Positions 24,301 to 32,572 of a stretch of 64,000 bases of DNA are shown in pieces. Each line of letters opens with the position of its first letter. Positions within the stretch are counted from its first letter, which is position 1. The stretch comes from Limnoperna fortunei. Lineage: Eukaryota > Mollusca > Bivalvia > Mytilida > Modiolidae. A model generated the notes under the pieces. That model did not search any database, was not told the origin of the DNA, and saw nothing but the letters and a program-made list of their open reading frames with translations. The position numbers and the translations under genes are program-made. Where the stretch lies: positions 84,076,896-84,140,895 of the forward strand of contig OX104119.1 of the NCBI GenBank assembly GCA_944474755.1, in the 5' to 3' direction.

Positions 24301-24992
24301 TATAGGTTGCTGATGACTGTCGGGTAGGTGTCACCTGACCTTGACCTCAATTTCACGGTCCAGCGACTACGTTAAAGTTTTTGGGTGACGACAGTTCCTC
24401 TGTAACTATACATGGTAGGATGACAATATTTGGTATATAGGTTGCTGATGACTAGTACATGACTGTCTGGTGGTTGTCACCTGACCTTGACCTCAATTTC
24501 ACGGTCCAGCGACTACATTAAAAGTTTTTGGGTTACGCCAGTTCCTCTGTAACTACGCATGGTAGGATGACAATATTTGGTATATAGGTTGCTGATGAAT
24601 AGTACATGACTGTCTGGTAGGTTCCACCTGACCTTGACCTCATTTTCACGGTCCAGCGACTATGTTAAAGTTTTTGGGTTACGGCTGTTCCCCTGTAACT
24701 ATGCAGGGTATGGTGACAACATTTTGTATACAGGCTGCTGCTGATATTTAATGCTATTTACATAATGCTTATGACGAAATTTATTTTCGTTACTGATGCG
24801 GAATGCAGGCGAGACGTTTTACTGTGTCCACACTTGTGATAATAATTTATTAAAATTTCTTGCAAAATCTTTGAATTTATTTAATATGCTTTGATTATCT
24901 TTCAGGTTGGAACAGATTTTCTTGAAGAAGAAATCACAAAGTTTGAAGATTTTGTACAATCTGTAGACATTGCAGCTTTTAATAAGATCTAA
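6261..24992 (+). CDS. EEF1B2: Elongation factor 1-beta (eEF1B alpha subunit), six exons, 222 aa
   Basis: Guanine-nucleotide exchange subunit of the cytosolic eEF1 complex; it recharges eEF1A from GDP to GTP form during translation. CDS = 6261-6340, 12450-12575, 18395-18576, 19692-19817, 22874-22941, 24906-24992 (669 nt with stop). All junctions are GT-AG and keep phase. Exons 1-2 encode the N-terminal GST-C-like, eEF1G-binding region (start MGFGDLK). Exon 3 has the acidic run ([17 protein letters not shown]) and a charged helix. Exons 4-6 encode the exchange domain ([30 protein letters not shown]) ending in AAFNKI. Length fits animal eEF1-beta (human 225 aa), and no leucine zipper is present, which excludes eEF1-delta. 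The gene spans 18.7 kb because its introns are full of repeats. Confidence 0.96.
6506..6705. other. Assembly gap (200 N)
   Basis: Exactly 200 N in EEF1B2 intron 1, a conventional fixed-size scaffold gap, so the true length is unknown. Open frames reading through it are artefacts. Confidence 0.98.
6706..8569. other. EEF1B2 intron 1, AT-rich; 22-bp poly(C) tract
   Basis: No exon or transposon recognised. A run of 22 C at 7068-7089 is followed by A-rich sequence and could form G-rich structure on the opposite strand. Confidence 0.6.
8570..8740. repeat. Foldback repeat built of ~20-bp units
   Basis: Left arm: four successive ~20-bp units of the form AAAACCTTAATCTCCGCGGG (8575-8652). Right arm: the reverse complement units (ATTAAGGTTTTCC..., GGAGATTAAGGTTTTC, GGAATTAAGGTTTTGG; 8686-8736). 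The two arms could pair into a long stem. Probably a foldback/MITE-type element in intron 1. Confidence 0.65.
8995..9415. repeat. ~163-bp tandem repeat, about 2.5 copies
   Basis: GCACAGCT recurs at 8998, 9161 and 9323, each followed by similar sequence (AAAGATCAAGT..., CAACAATTGGC.GTTTCCAG, AACAGATTTTATTTAAACTT). Copies are clearly diverged. Intron 1. Confidence 0.7.
9416..11390. other. EEF1B2 intron 1, no recognised feature
   Basis: AT-rich sequence with short open frames lacking recognisable domains or splice context. Confidence 0.55.
11391..11534. mobile_element. Palindromic MITE (foldback) of ~144 bp
   Basis: Nearly complete inverted repeat: TTACGGCCCTTG...AATATC.AAAATTGTCAA...GGGGTTATTTCCCT on the left, mirrored by AGGGAAATAACCCC...TTGACAATTTTAGATATT...AAGGGCCGTAA on the right. 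The central turn is at about 11460. Intron 1 of EEF1B2. Confidence 0.75.
12149..12276. mobile_element. Palindromic MITE (foldback) of 128 bp, 173 bp upstream of exon 2
   Basis: Arms 12149-12206 and 12221-12276 are almost perfect reverse complements (ATCTTCGCTAGCCAAGGGTT ... AACCCTTGGCTAGCGAAGAT), with a ~14-nt loop. If transcribed, the intron 1 RNA would form a ~56-bp hairpin close to the branch/acceptor region of exon 2. Confidence 0.8.
12450..12575 (+). CDS. EEF1B2: EEF1B2 exon 2; its 3' 44 bp seed the donor minisatellite
   Basis: Acceptor TTTTGTTTCAG|A after a strong pyrimidine tract. Encodes the rest of the N-terminal domain ([31 protein letters not shown]), ending in phase 2 (AG|C, Ser). 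Donor TCAAG|GTAAGTGTT. The last 44 bases of this exon and the first 20 of the intron are the unit amplified in the array that follows. In the exon frame the donor itself reads AGG-TAA, so failure to splice at this first donor gives an immediate stop. Confidence 0.95.
12531..16503 (+). repeat. Minisatellite of the exon 2 / intron 2 splice junction, ~61 extra copies of 63-64 bp
   Basis: Unit: CTGGTACAATCAGATCAACT / CGTACAATAGTGGGGAAAG / ATCAAGGTAAGTGTTAAGG / CCTTGT. The first 44 bases copy the end of exon 2 (with synonymous or missense variants CAA/CAG/CGG ATC AAC), the last 20 copy intron 2 from GTAAGT. Counting by eye gives 62 junctions including the genuine one; 58 keep GTAAGT. Exceptions carry GTAACT or similar (about 14747, 15894, 16339, 16405). 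Twelve copies lack one base, are 63 bp, and read CAG|GTAAGT. Because 63 is divisible by three, runs of such copies give spurious open frames (13295-13543, 13804-13989, 15464-15712); these are not genes. The last copies are degenerate and the array is interrupted by a transposon. Confidence 0.95.
16518..17367. mobile_element. hAT-like non-autonomous element, copy B, inserted in the minisatellite
   Basis: Homologous over its length to 4745-5603, with the same right end GAAGCCAGAGCAGCCCCTG region (17350-17367); the extreme left terminus is eroded. Array sequence precedes it (AAGGTAAGTGTTT) and resumes directly after it (AGGCCTTGTCTGCTACAATT at 17368). AGTCCTCG on the left and AGGCCTTG on the right match at 6 of 8 positions, compatible with the 8-bp target duplication of hAT elements. 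The array is therefore older than this insertion. Confidence 0.65.
17395..17900. other. EEF1B2 intron 2, no recognised feature
   Basis: AT-rich; nothing identified apart from a decayed final array unit at its start. Confidence 0.55.
17905..18126 (+). mobile_element. tRNA-derived SINE, degenerate copy
   Basis: Shares the body and tail of the SINE at 18778-19042: TGACAAGGACTGCCA, GTACTTTGGCTTTCTCCCC, a GATATAGCTGTTAAATTACTAAAAGTG-type 3' domain (18064-18091) and an AAACAAACAATC tail. The tRNA head is eroded. Intron 2 of EEF1B2. Confidence 0.65.
18198..18345 (+). mobile_element. tRNA-derived SINE fragment
   Basis: GTCAAGGTAGTTTGTC, TCAACACTTAGGTCGGGGGTTTGAG (18246-18270) and CTTAATTGACAGGG align with the same blocks of the full-length SINE at 18778. 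The 3' domain is missing. It ends about 50 bp before the exon 3 acceptor. Confidence 0.6.
18395..18576 (+). CDS. EEF1B2: EEF1B2 exon 3 (acidic region)
   Basis: Acceptor TTGTTATTCAG|C. Encodes [13 protein letters not shown], a Gly/Ala linker, the acidic run [17 protein letters not shown] and the helix [19 protein letters not shown] that precedes the exchange domain. Donor AAAA|GTACAT is a poor consensus match, but the downstream phase (A|AA, Lys) and protein alignment fix it. Confidence 0.94.
18605..18740 (+). mobile_element. SINE 3'-end fragment
   Basis: GGGTACTTCAGCTCCATTCC, CCCAATAAAAAAGGGACATAATG and TTTAGCTGAAAAATTGATCA match the 3' domain of the neighbouring SINE; the head is absent. 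Confidence 0.6.
18778..19042 (+). mobile_element. tRNA-derived SINE, best-preserved copy
   Basis: Pol III A box in TGGCCGAGTGGTCAAGG (about 18786) and B box GGTTCGATTCT (about 18850) in a tRNA-Ser/Leu-like head. A conserved mollusc-type body follows (GGGTACTCCGCTTCCTCCCC, TAGCTGAAAAATTGCTGAAA), then a tail of AAATAAACAAAC. The 3' body resembles the Meta-domain of bivalve MetaSINEs (family knowledge; not verified by search). Intron 3 of EEF1B2. Confidence 0.8.
19692..19817 (+). CDS. EEF1B2: EEF1B2 exon 4 (exchange domain, part 1)
   Basis: Acceptor TTCTATTTCAG|AA. Encodes [20 protein letters not shown] and [14 protein letters not shown], the start of the alpha/beta exchange domain that contacts eEF1A. 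Donor GCAT|GTAAGA; phase 1 into exon 5 (T|CT, Ser). Confidence 0.95.
19947..20404. mobile_element. hAT-type MITE, 458 bp
   Basis: Terminal inverted repeats AGAGGTGTTTA (19947-19957) and TAAACACCTCT (20394-20404), flanked by 8-bp repeats GGGACTGT (19939-19946) and GGGACTGG (20405-20412), matching at 7 of 8. The 8-bp duplication is the hallmark of hAT transposition. No coding capacity. Intron 4 of EEF1B2. Confidence 0.65.
20413..22873. other. EEF1B2 intron 4 remainder
   Basis: AT-rich; no exon or element identified. A 20-bp direct duplication (GTAATGACATGGGTTATAGG and its neighbour) is at about 22203-22240. Minus-strand open frames of ~60-107 codons at 20811-21844 have no recognisable domain. 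Confidence 0.5.
22874..22941 (+). CDS. EEF1B2: EEF1B2 exon 5 (exchange domain, part 2)
   Basis: Acceptor GTTTTTCAG|CT. Encodes [20 protein letters not shown] and DK, the most conserved stretch of the family. Donor AAA|GTAAGT, phase 0. Confidence 0.95.
23298..23475 (+). mobile_element. tRNA-derived SINE, degenerate copy
   Basis: TGCCTCGGTGGCAGTGTAGT head remnant, GTTAATTGACAAGG body, and a CTAAAAGTGGCCTTACCAAA-CAAACAAACAA tail as in the SINE at 18778. Intron 5. Confidence 0.6.
23587..24815. mobile_element. Pearl-like element with seven ~146-bp tandem units
   Basis: Ends are inverted: GTCTCGCCT at 23587-23595 and AGGCGAGAC at 24807-24815. The left end folds into a hairpin (GTCTCGCC...GGCGAGAC, 23587-23621) and is followed by a (GGC)n microsatellite. 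Then come seven copies of a ~146-bp unit, marked by GACCTCAATTTCACGGTCCA (or close variants) at 23771, 23917, 24063, 24208, 24343, 24489 and 24636. Microsatellite plus internal tandem units is the layout of bivalve pearl elements. It fills most of EEF1B2 intron 5 and ends 90 bp before exon 6. Confidence 0.75.
24906..24992 (+). CDS. EEF1B2: EEF1B2 exon 6 (C-terminus and stop)
   Basis: Acceptor ATCTTTCAG|GTT. Encodes [16 protein letters not shown] and [12 protein letters not shown] followed by TAA. In yeast eEF1B alpha the lysine of this C-terminal motif helps displace Mg2+/GDP from eEF1A; the lysine is present here. Confidence 0.95.
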   Translation, partial: VGTDFLEEEITKFEDFVQSVDIAAFNKI

Positions 24993-25050
24993 ATCAGACA
25001 ACTAACAAGTGCTTAATTTATACACAACAAGGTAGAATGAAGAGTGAGAA

Positions 25051-25056
25051 ATTAAA
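25051..25056 (+). terminator. Candidate poly(A) signal (ATTAAA) of EEF1B2
   Basis: ATTAAA 59 bp after the stop codon, with a U-rich stretch (AATTTTTTTAC) about 35 bp downstream. No AATAAA is seen between the stop and the satellite array. A very short 3' UTR would suit a translation-factor gene, but only transcript data could fix the site. Confidence 0.4.
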
Positions 25057-25288
25057 AAAAAAACAAACAAAGTGTTTGATGTAATTTTTTTACTTGCCCT
25101 ATATTTCTGTACGCTCCTTTATGACTGATGAATGTATTTTTAGCTACCGGCTATTGCTGACCAAATACAAAATAATGTGGCTAGTACTTTGTATATGAAA
25201 TGTGCTACCCATGTATATCTTCAAACAAATTCATTTTTTCTGTGTGCTGCTATGTCACCAAGAACACAAACTCCTACCTACTTAAATG

Positions 25289-27022
25289 AGGAGAATGTAG
25301 TCTTACTTACTGACATGAGTATTTGATGTTATTAGGTAGGGACAGAGAATGTAGTCTTACTTACTGACATGAGTATTTGATGTTATTAGGTAGGGACAGA
25401 GAATATAGCCTTGCCTACTGACACGAGTATTAGTATGATGTTATTAGGAAGGGACGGAGAATATAGCCTTACCTACTGACATGAGTATTAGTATGATGTT
25501 ATTAGTAAGGGACGGAGAATATAGCCTTACCTACTGACATGAGTATTAGTATGATGTTATTAGTAAGGGACGGAGAATATAGTCCTACCTACTGACATGA
25601 GTATTAGTATGATGTTATTAGTAAGGGACGGAGAATATAGCCTTACCTACTGACATGAGTATTAGTATGATGTTATTAGTAAGGGACGGAGAATATAGCC
25701 TTACCTACTGACATGAGTATTAGTATGATGTTATTAGGTAGGGTTGGAGAATATAGCCTTACCTACTGACATGAGTATTAGTATGATGTTATTAGTAAGG
25801 GACGGAGAATATAGCCTTACCTACTGACATGAGTATTTGATGTTATTAGTAAGGGACGGAGAATATAGCCTTACCTACTGACATGAGTATTAGTATGATG
25901 TTATTAGTAAGGGACGGAGAATATAGCCTTACCTACTGACATGAGTATTAGTATGATGTTATTAGTTGGGGACGGAGAATATAGTCTTACCTACTGACAT
26001 GAGTATTTGATGTTATTAGTAAGGGACGGAGAATATAGCCTTACCTACTGACGTGAGTATTAGTATGATGTTATTAGTAAGGGACGGAGAATATAGCCTT
26101 ACCTACTGACATGAGTATTAGTATGATGTTATTAGTTGGGGACGGAGAATATAGTCTTACCTACTGACATGAGTATTAGTATGATGTTATTAGGTAGGGT
26201 AGGAGAATATAGCCTTACCTACTGACATGAGTATTAGTATGATGTTATTAGGTAGGGTTGGAGAATATAGCCTTACCTACTGACATGAGTATTAGTATTA
26301 TGTTATTAGTAAGGGACGGAGAATATAGCCTTACCTACTGACATGAGTATTAGTATGATGTTATTAGATAAGGAAGGAGAATATAGCCTTACCTACTGAC
26401 ATGAGTATTAGTATGATGTTATAAGGTAGGGTTGGAGAATATAGCCTTACCTACTGACATGAGTATTAGTATAAGATTATTAGTAAGAGACGGAGAATAT
26501 AGTCTTACCTAATGACATGAGTATTAGTATGAGATTATTAGTAAGGGACGGAGAATATAGCCTTACCTACTGACATGAGTATTAGTATAATGTTATTAGG
26601 AAGGGACGGAGAATGTAGTCTTACCTACTGACATGAGTATTAGTATGATGTTTTTAGGTAGGGACGGAGAATATAGCCTTACCTACTGACATGAGTATTA
26701 GTATGATGTTATTAGGTAGGGACAGAGAATATAGCCTTACCTACTGACGTGAGTATTAGTATGATGTTATTAGTAAGGACGGAGAATATAGCCTTACCTA
26801 CTGACATGAGTATTAGTATGATGTTATTAGGTAGGGTAGGAGAATATAGCCTTACCTACTGACATGAGTATTAGTATAATGTTATTAGTTGGGGACGGAG
26901 AATGTAGCCTTACCTACTGACATGAGTATTAGTATGAGGTTATTAGGTAGGGACGGAGAATATAGCCTTACCTACTGACATGAGTATTAGTATGATGTTA
27001 TTAGTTGGGGACGGAGAATGTA
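25289..27022 (+). repeat. 58-bp satellite array 1 (~30 copies, + orientation)
   Basis: Unit: GAATATAGCCTTACCTACTG / ACATGAGTATTAGTATGATG / TTATTAGGTAGGGACGGA. Variants carry AGTAAGGGAC, AGTTGGGGAC or GTCTTACC; some units lose the TAGTATG segment and are ~52 bp. The array begins about 300 bp after the EEF1B2 stop codon and ends abruptly in a pearl-like fragment. Confidence 0.95.
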
Positions 27023-27548
27023 TCATTCCGATCAAAATAATAAATATCTCCTGCACAATGGCACTATGTGACAAGGATTCTGTGTAAGTTTCAACAAATT
27101 CCATTCAGTGGTGTAGGAGGAGTTGCACATAAGAGATGAGGACCCCCTTTGGTCAATGACAATGTCCATGTTTTTCTATGGGAAACCCCAAATATTCCGA
27201 TCAAAATGTTTAATATCTCCTGCACAATGGCACTATGTGACAAGGATTCTGTGTAAGTTTCATTAAATTCCATTCAGTGGTGTAGGAGGAGTTGCACATA
27301 AGAGATAGGGACCCCCTTAGGTCAATGACAAAGTCCATGTTTTTCTATGGGAAACCCCAAATATCATTCCGATCAAAATGTTAAATATTTCCTGCACAAT
27401 GGCACTATGTGACAAAGATTCTGTGTAAGTTTCATCAAATTCCATTCAGTGGTGTAGGAGGAGTTGCACATAAGAGAAAGTGTAACGGACGGACGGACAC
27501 CATGAACACTATATACCCCCCCCCCCGCTTTTCAAGCGGGGGGTATAA
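27023..27548. repeat. Pearl/Helentron-like element, truncated copy
   Basis: Same family as 1-950: ~170-bp units with TGCACAATGGCACTATGTGAC, ending in the GACGGACGGAC tract and a C-run/CGCTTTTCAAGCG/G-run hairpin (about 27515-27548). Its left end joins satellite array 1 mid-unit. Confidence 0.75.
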
Positions 27549-29589
27549 ATAAACAGTTCAAGGGGAATAACTCTTAAACGGTTAATCAGACAATCTTGAC
27601 CCTAAAGGCAGTTTTGTAGCCCTCATAGAGCAGAACAATTAAGCAATGCTAACTTTTTCTCTAGTTCTAATAATTTTCAAGATTTTGAGGCAAAAATGGC
27701 TAAAATCAACAATTTCGACAATTAAAGGGCAATAACTCCTATAAGGAGTCATCATGCAACTTCAACCCAATGGAGTGTTTCGTAGAGCTATTGATGCAGA
27801 TGAAAGCATGACTCTTCGGTTTTCCTGTATCTGTAACACTTTTTTAAATATAAGCCAAAAACTGTATTTTACCCCCCCCCCCCCCCCCTTCCATCCAATT
27901 TTTAGCCATGGTGGCCAGGTTGGTTAATCTGCAGCCATGGTTGGTGCAAACTTGATTGAGGACATTTGACAGATGATGTGTACAAAGTTTCAAAGCAGTA
28001 CTTTCAGTTGTTTCAGAGGAGAAGATTTTAAAAAATCAATTAAAACCGATAAAAAAAACAGTTCAAGGGGAATAACTCTTAAACGGTTAATCAGACAATC
28101 TTGACCCTGTATTTTTTTATGAGTCATTTTTGTAGCCCTCATAGAGCAGAACAATTAAGCAATGCTTACTTTTTCTCTAGTTCTAATAATTTTCAAGATT
28201 TTGAGGCAAAAATGGCAAAAAATCATCAATTTTGACAATTATAGGGCAATAACTCCTACAAGGAGTCATCATACAACTTGCTAGTAAGTTTTTGTTTCCA
28301 TTGATTAACCGGTTTCAGAGAAGAAGCCTTTAAAAACTTTTTCCCATAGGGTCCTATGTTAAACTAAGTCCTGCGGTAGCGGCCATTTTGAATTTCCAAT
28401 TGCCATAAAAAAACAAACTTTATAGAGGACCATCCAAACAACATTGCTAGTAAGGTTTGGTTAAACGGTTTCAGAGTAGAAGCCCTTTTAAACTTTTTTC
28501 TCATAGGGTCCAATGTTAAACCAAGTTTTGCGGTGGCGGCCATTTTGAATTTCCGATTGGGATAAAAAACATTAACTTTATAGAGGACCATCCAAACAAT
28601 ATTGCTAATAAGTTTTGTTTCGATTCGTTAACCGATTTCAGAGAAGAAGCCTTTTTAACTTTTTTCCCATAGGGTCCTATGTTAAACTAAGTCCTGCGTT
28701 GGTGGCCATTTTGAATTTCCAATTGTCATAAAAAACATAAACTTTATAGAGGACCATCCAAACAATATTGGTAATAAGTTTTGATTCGATTGGTTGACTG
28801 GTTTCAGAGAAAAAGCCATTTTCAATGTTAAACAAAGTCCTGCGGTGGTAGCCATTTTGAATTTCCTATAGGCATAAAAAACACAAACAATATTGCTAGT
28901 AAGTTTTGTTTTGATTGGTTAAACGGTTTCAGAGAAGAAGCCCTTTTAAACTTTTTTCCCATAGGGTCCTATGTTAAACTAAGTCTTGAGGTGGCGGCCA
29001 TATTGGTTTACCAATCAAAATAAAAAACACTAACTTTGTAAAGGTCCATCCAATGAACATTATGGCCAATGGTTGGTGCAAACTTGATTGAGGACATTTA
29101 ACAGATGATGTGTACAAAGTTTCAAAGCAGTACTTTCAGTTGTTTCAGAGGAGATTTTAAAAAATCAATTAAAACCGATAAAAAAAAACAGTTCAAGGGG
29201 AATAACTCTTAAACGGTTAATCAGACAATCTTGACCCTAAAGTCATTTTTTTATCAGTCTCCACTTTTGTTTTTTTTTTTGGAATTACTAATGAATGTAA
29301 TTGAGAAAGTTCAAGACCTTTTGTTAGGTCAAGTACAACAAAAAGAAATTTTTCTGGTTATGTCTATGTGTGTGACCGATCACAGCTATCCGCCATTTGT
29401 CATTTAGTCTACCCTCTTTCCTTGTCCTATACGGATGTGTTGTTCTTTGTCTCCCTCTTTCTCACCCTAAAGAAGGTCTTTGGACCGAAAGCTCGGGCCC
29501 ATCTTTATTGTTGTTTGATTTTTAATTTTTAATTTATATTTTTATCTTTTCGATATTACCTTTTAACCTTGTGGCGTACATGACCTTTA
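27549..29589. repeat. Composite dispersed repeats between satellite arrays
   Basis: A block beginning AAACAGTTCAAGGGGAATAA occurs three times (27551, 28067, 29187). Between 28320 and 29010 a ~150-170-bp unit recurs (CCCATAGGGTCCTATGTTAA, GGCGGCCATTTTGAATTTCC, GAGGACCATCCAAACAATAT). There is a run of C at about 27872-27889. The sequence near 29470 (AAGAAGGTCTTTGGACCGAA) resembles 3' ends of Penelope-like elements, a weak guess. No gene is recognised. Confidence 0.65.
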
Positions 29590-32562
29590 TTACTACTCCT
29601 GTCATTAGGTAAGGTTCTATTCTCCTTCCTTACTTAATAACATCATACTGCATGTAATACTCCTGTCATTAGATAAGGCTACATTCTCTGACCCTACCTA
29701 ATAACATCATACTAATACTCATGTCATTAGGTAAGGCTATATTCTCTGTCCCTACCTAATAACATCATACTAATACTCATGTCAGTAGGTAAGGTTATAT
29801 TCTCCTTCCTTACTTAATAACATCATACTAATACTCATGTCATTAGGTAAGGCTATATTCTCTGTCCCTACCTAATAACATCATACTAATACTCATGTCA
29901 GTAGGTAAGGTTATATTCTCTGTCCCTACCTAATAACATCATACTAATACTCATGTCAGTAGGTAAGACTACATTCTCTGTCCCTACCTAATAACATCAT
30001 ACTAATACTCATGTCAGTAGGTAAGGTTATATTCTCTGTCCCTTACTAATAACATCATACTAATACTCACGTCAGTAGGTAAGGTTATATTCTCTGTCCC
30101 TACCTAATAACATCATACTAATACTCATGTCATTAGGTAAGGCTATATTCTCCTTCCTTACTTAATAACATCATACTAATACTCATGTCATTAGGTAAGG
30201 TTATATTCTCTGTCCCTACCTAATAACATCATACTAATACTCATGTCAGTAGGTAAGGCTATAATCTCTGTCCCTACCTAATAACATCATACTAATACTC
30301 ATGTCAGTAGGTAAGGTTATATTCTCTGTCCCTTACTAATAACATCATACTAATACTCATGTCATAAGGTAAGGCTATATTCTCTGTCCCTACCTAATAA
30401 CATCATACTAATACTCATGTCAGTAGGTAAGGTTATATTCTCTGTCCCTTACTAATAACATCATACTAATACTCATGTCATTAGGTAAGGCTATATTCTC
30501 TGTCCCTACCTAATAACATCATACTAATACTCATGTCATTAGGTAAGGTTATATTCTCTGTCCCTACCTAATAACATCATACTAATACTCATGTCATTAG
30601 GTAAGGCTATATTCTCCTTCCTTACTTAATAACATCATACTAATACTCATGTCAGTGGGTAAGACTATATTCTCTGTCCCTACCTAATAACATCATACTA
30701 ATACTCATGTCAGTAGGTAAGGTTATATTCTCTGTCCCTTACTAATAACATCATACTAATACTCACGTCAGTAGGTAAGGTTATATTCTCTGTCCCTACC
30801 TAATAACATCATACTAATACTCCTGTCATTAGGTAAGGCTATATTCTCCGTCGCCAACTAATAACATCATACTAATACTCATGTCATTAGGTAAGGCTAT
30901 ATTCTCCTTCCTTACTTAATAACATCATACTAATACTCATGTCAGTAGGTAAGGCTATATTCTCCTTCCTTACTTAATAACATCATACTAATACTCATGT
31001 CAGTAGGTAAGGCTATATTCTCTGTCCCTACCTAATAACTTCATACTAATACTCATGTCAGTAGGTAAGGCTATATTCTCTGTCCCTACCTAATAACATC
31101 ATACTAATACTCATGTCAGTAGGTAAGGTTATATTCTCTGTCCCTACCTAATAACATCATACTAATACTCATGTCAGTAGGTAAGGTTATATTCTCTGTC
31201 CCTACCTAATAACATCATACTAATACTCATGTCATTAGGTAAGGCTATATTCTCTGTCCCTACCTAATAACCTCATACTAATACTCATGTCAGTAGGTAA
31301 GGTTATATTCTCCTTCCCCAACTAATAACCTCATACTAATACTCATGTCAGTAGGTAAGGCTATATTCTTCTTCCTTACTTAATAACATCATACTAATAC
31401 TCATGTCAGTAGGTAAGGCTATATTCTCCTTCCTTACTTTATAACATCATACTAATACTCATGTCAGTAGGTAAGGTTATATTCTCTGTCCCTACCTAAT
31501 AACATCATACTAATGCTCATGTCAGTAGGTAAGGTTATATTCTCTGTCCCTACCTAATAACATCATACTAATACTCATGTCAGTAAGTAAGACTGCATTC
31601 TCTGTCCCTACCTAATAACATCATACTAATACTCATGTCAGTAGGTAAGGCTATATTCTCCTTCCTTACTTAATAACATCATACTAATACTCATGTCAGT
31701 AGGTAAGGTTATATTCTCTGTCCCTACCTAATAACATCATACTAATACTCATGTCAGTAGGTAAGGTTATATCCTCTGTCCCTACCTAATAACATCATAC
31801 TAATACTCATGTCATTAGGTAAGGCTATATTCTCCTTCCTTACCTAATAACATCATACTAATACTCATGTCAGTAGGTAAGGCTATATTCTCTGTCCCTA
31901 CCTAATAACATCATACTAATACTCATGTCAGTAGGTAAGGTTATATTCTCTGTCCCTACCTAATAACATCATACTAATACTCATGTCAGTAAGTAAGACT
32001 ACATTCTCTGTCCCTACCTAATAACATCATACTAATACTCATGTCAGTAGGTAAGGCTATATTCTCCTTCCCTACCTAATAACATCATACTAATACTCAT
32101 GTCAGTAGGTAAGGCTACATTCTCCTTCCCTACCTAATAACATCATACTAATACTCATGTCAGTAAGTAAGGCTATATTCTCTGTCCCTACCTAATAACA
32201 TCATACTAATACTCATGTCAGTAGGTAAGGCTATATTCTCCTTCCCTACCTAATAACATCATACTAATACTCATGTCAGTAGGTAAGGTTATATTCTCCT
32301 TCCTTACTTAATAACATCATACTAATACTCATGTCAGTAGGTAAGGTTATATTCTCTGTCCCTACCTAATAACATCATACTAATACTCCTGTCATTAGGT
32401 AAGGCTATATTCTCCTTCCTTACTTAATAACATCATACTAATACTCATGTCAGTAGGTAAGGTTATATTCTCTGTCCCTACCTAATAACATCATACTAAT
32501 ACTCATGTCATTAGGTAAGGCTATATTCTCTGTCCCTACCTAATAACATCATACTAATACTC
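29590..32562 (-). repeat. 58-bp satellite array 2 (~51 copies, - orientation)
   Basis: Same unit as array 1 but reverse-complemented on the + strand (CCTACCTAATAACATCATAC / TAATACTCATGTCAGTAGGT / AAGGTTATATTCTCTGTC). Variants (CTTCCTTACTTAATAAC, CCAACTAATAAC) correspond to those in the forward arrays. Confidence 0.95.
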
Positions 32563-32572
32563 TCTGTAACAT

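Noticed and set aside
23770..24780. Hammerhead ribozyme core in the 146-bp repeats (CTGATGA present)
   Set aside because: No matching GAAA segment or stem II/III arrangement follows the CTGATGA, so the ribozyme fold is not supported.
27549..29589. A protein-coding gene in the spacer between satellite arrays
   Set aside because: The only open frames are short and follow the repeated GGCGGCCATTTTGAATTTCC units.
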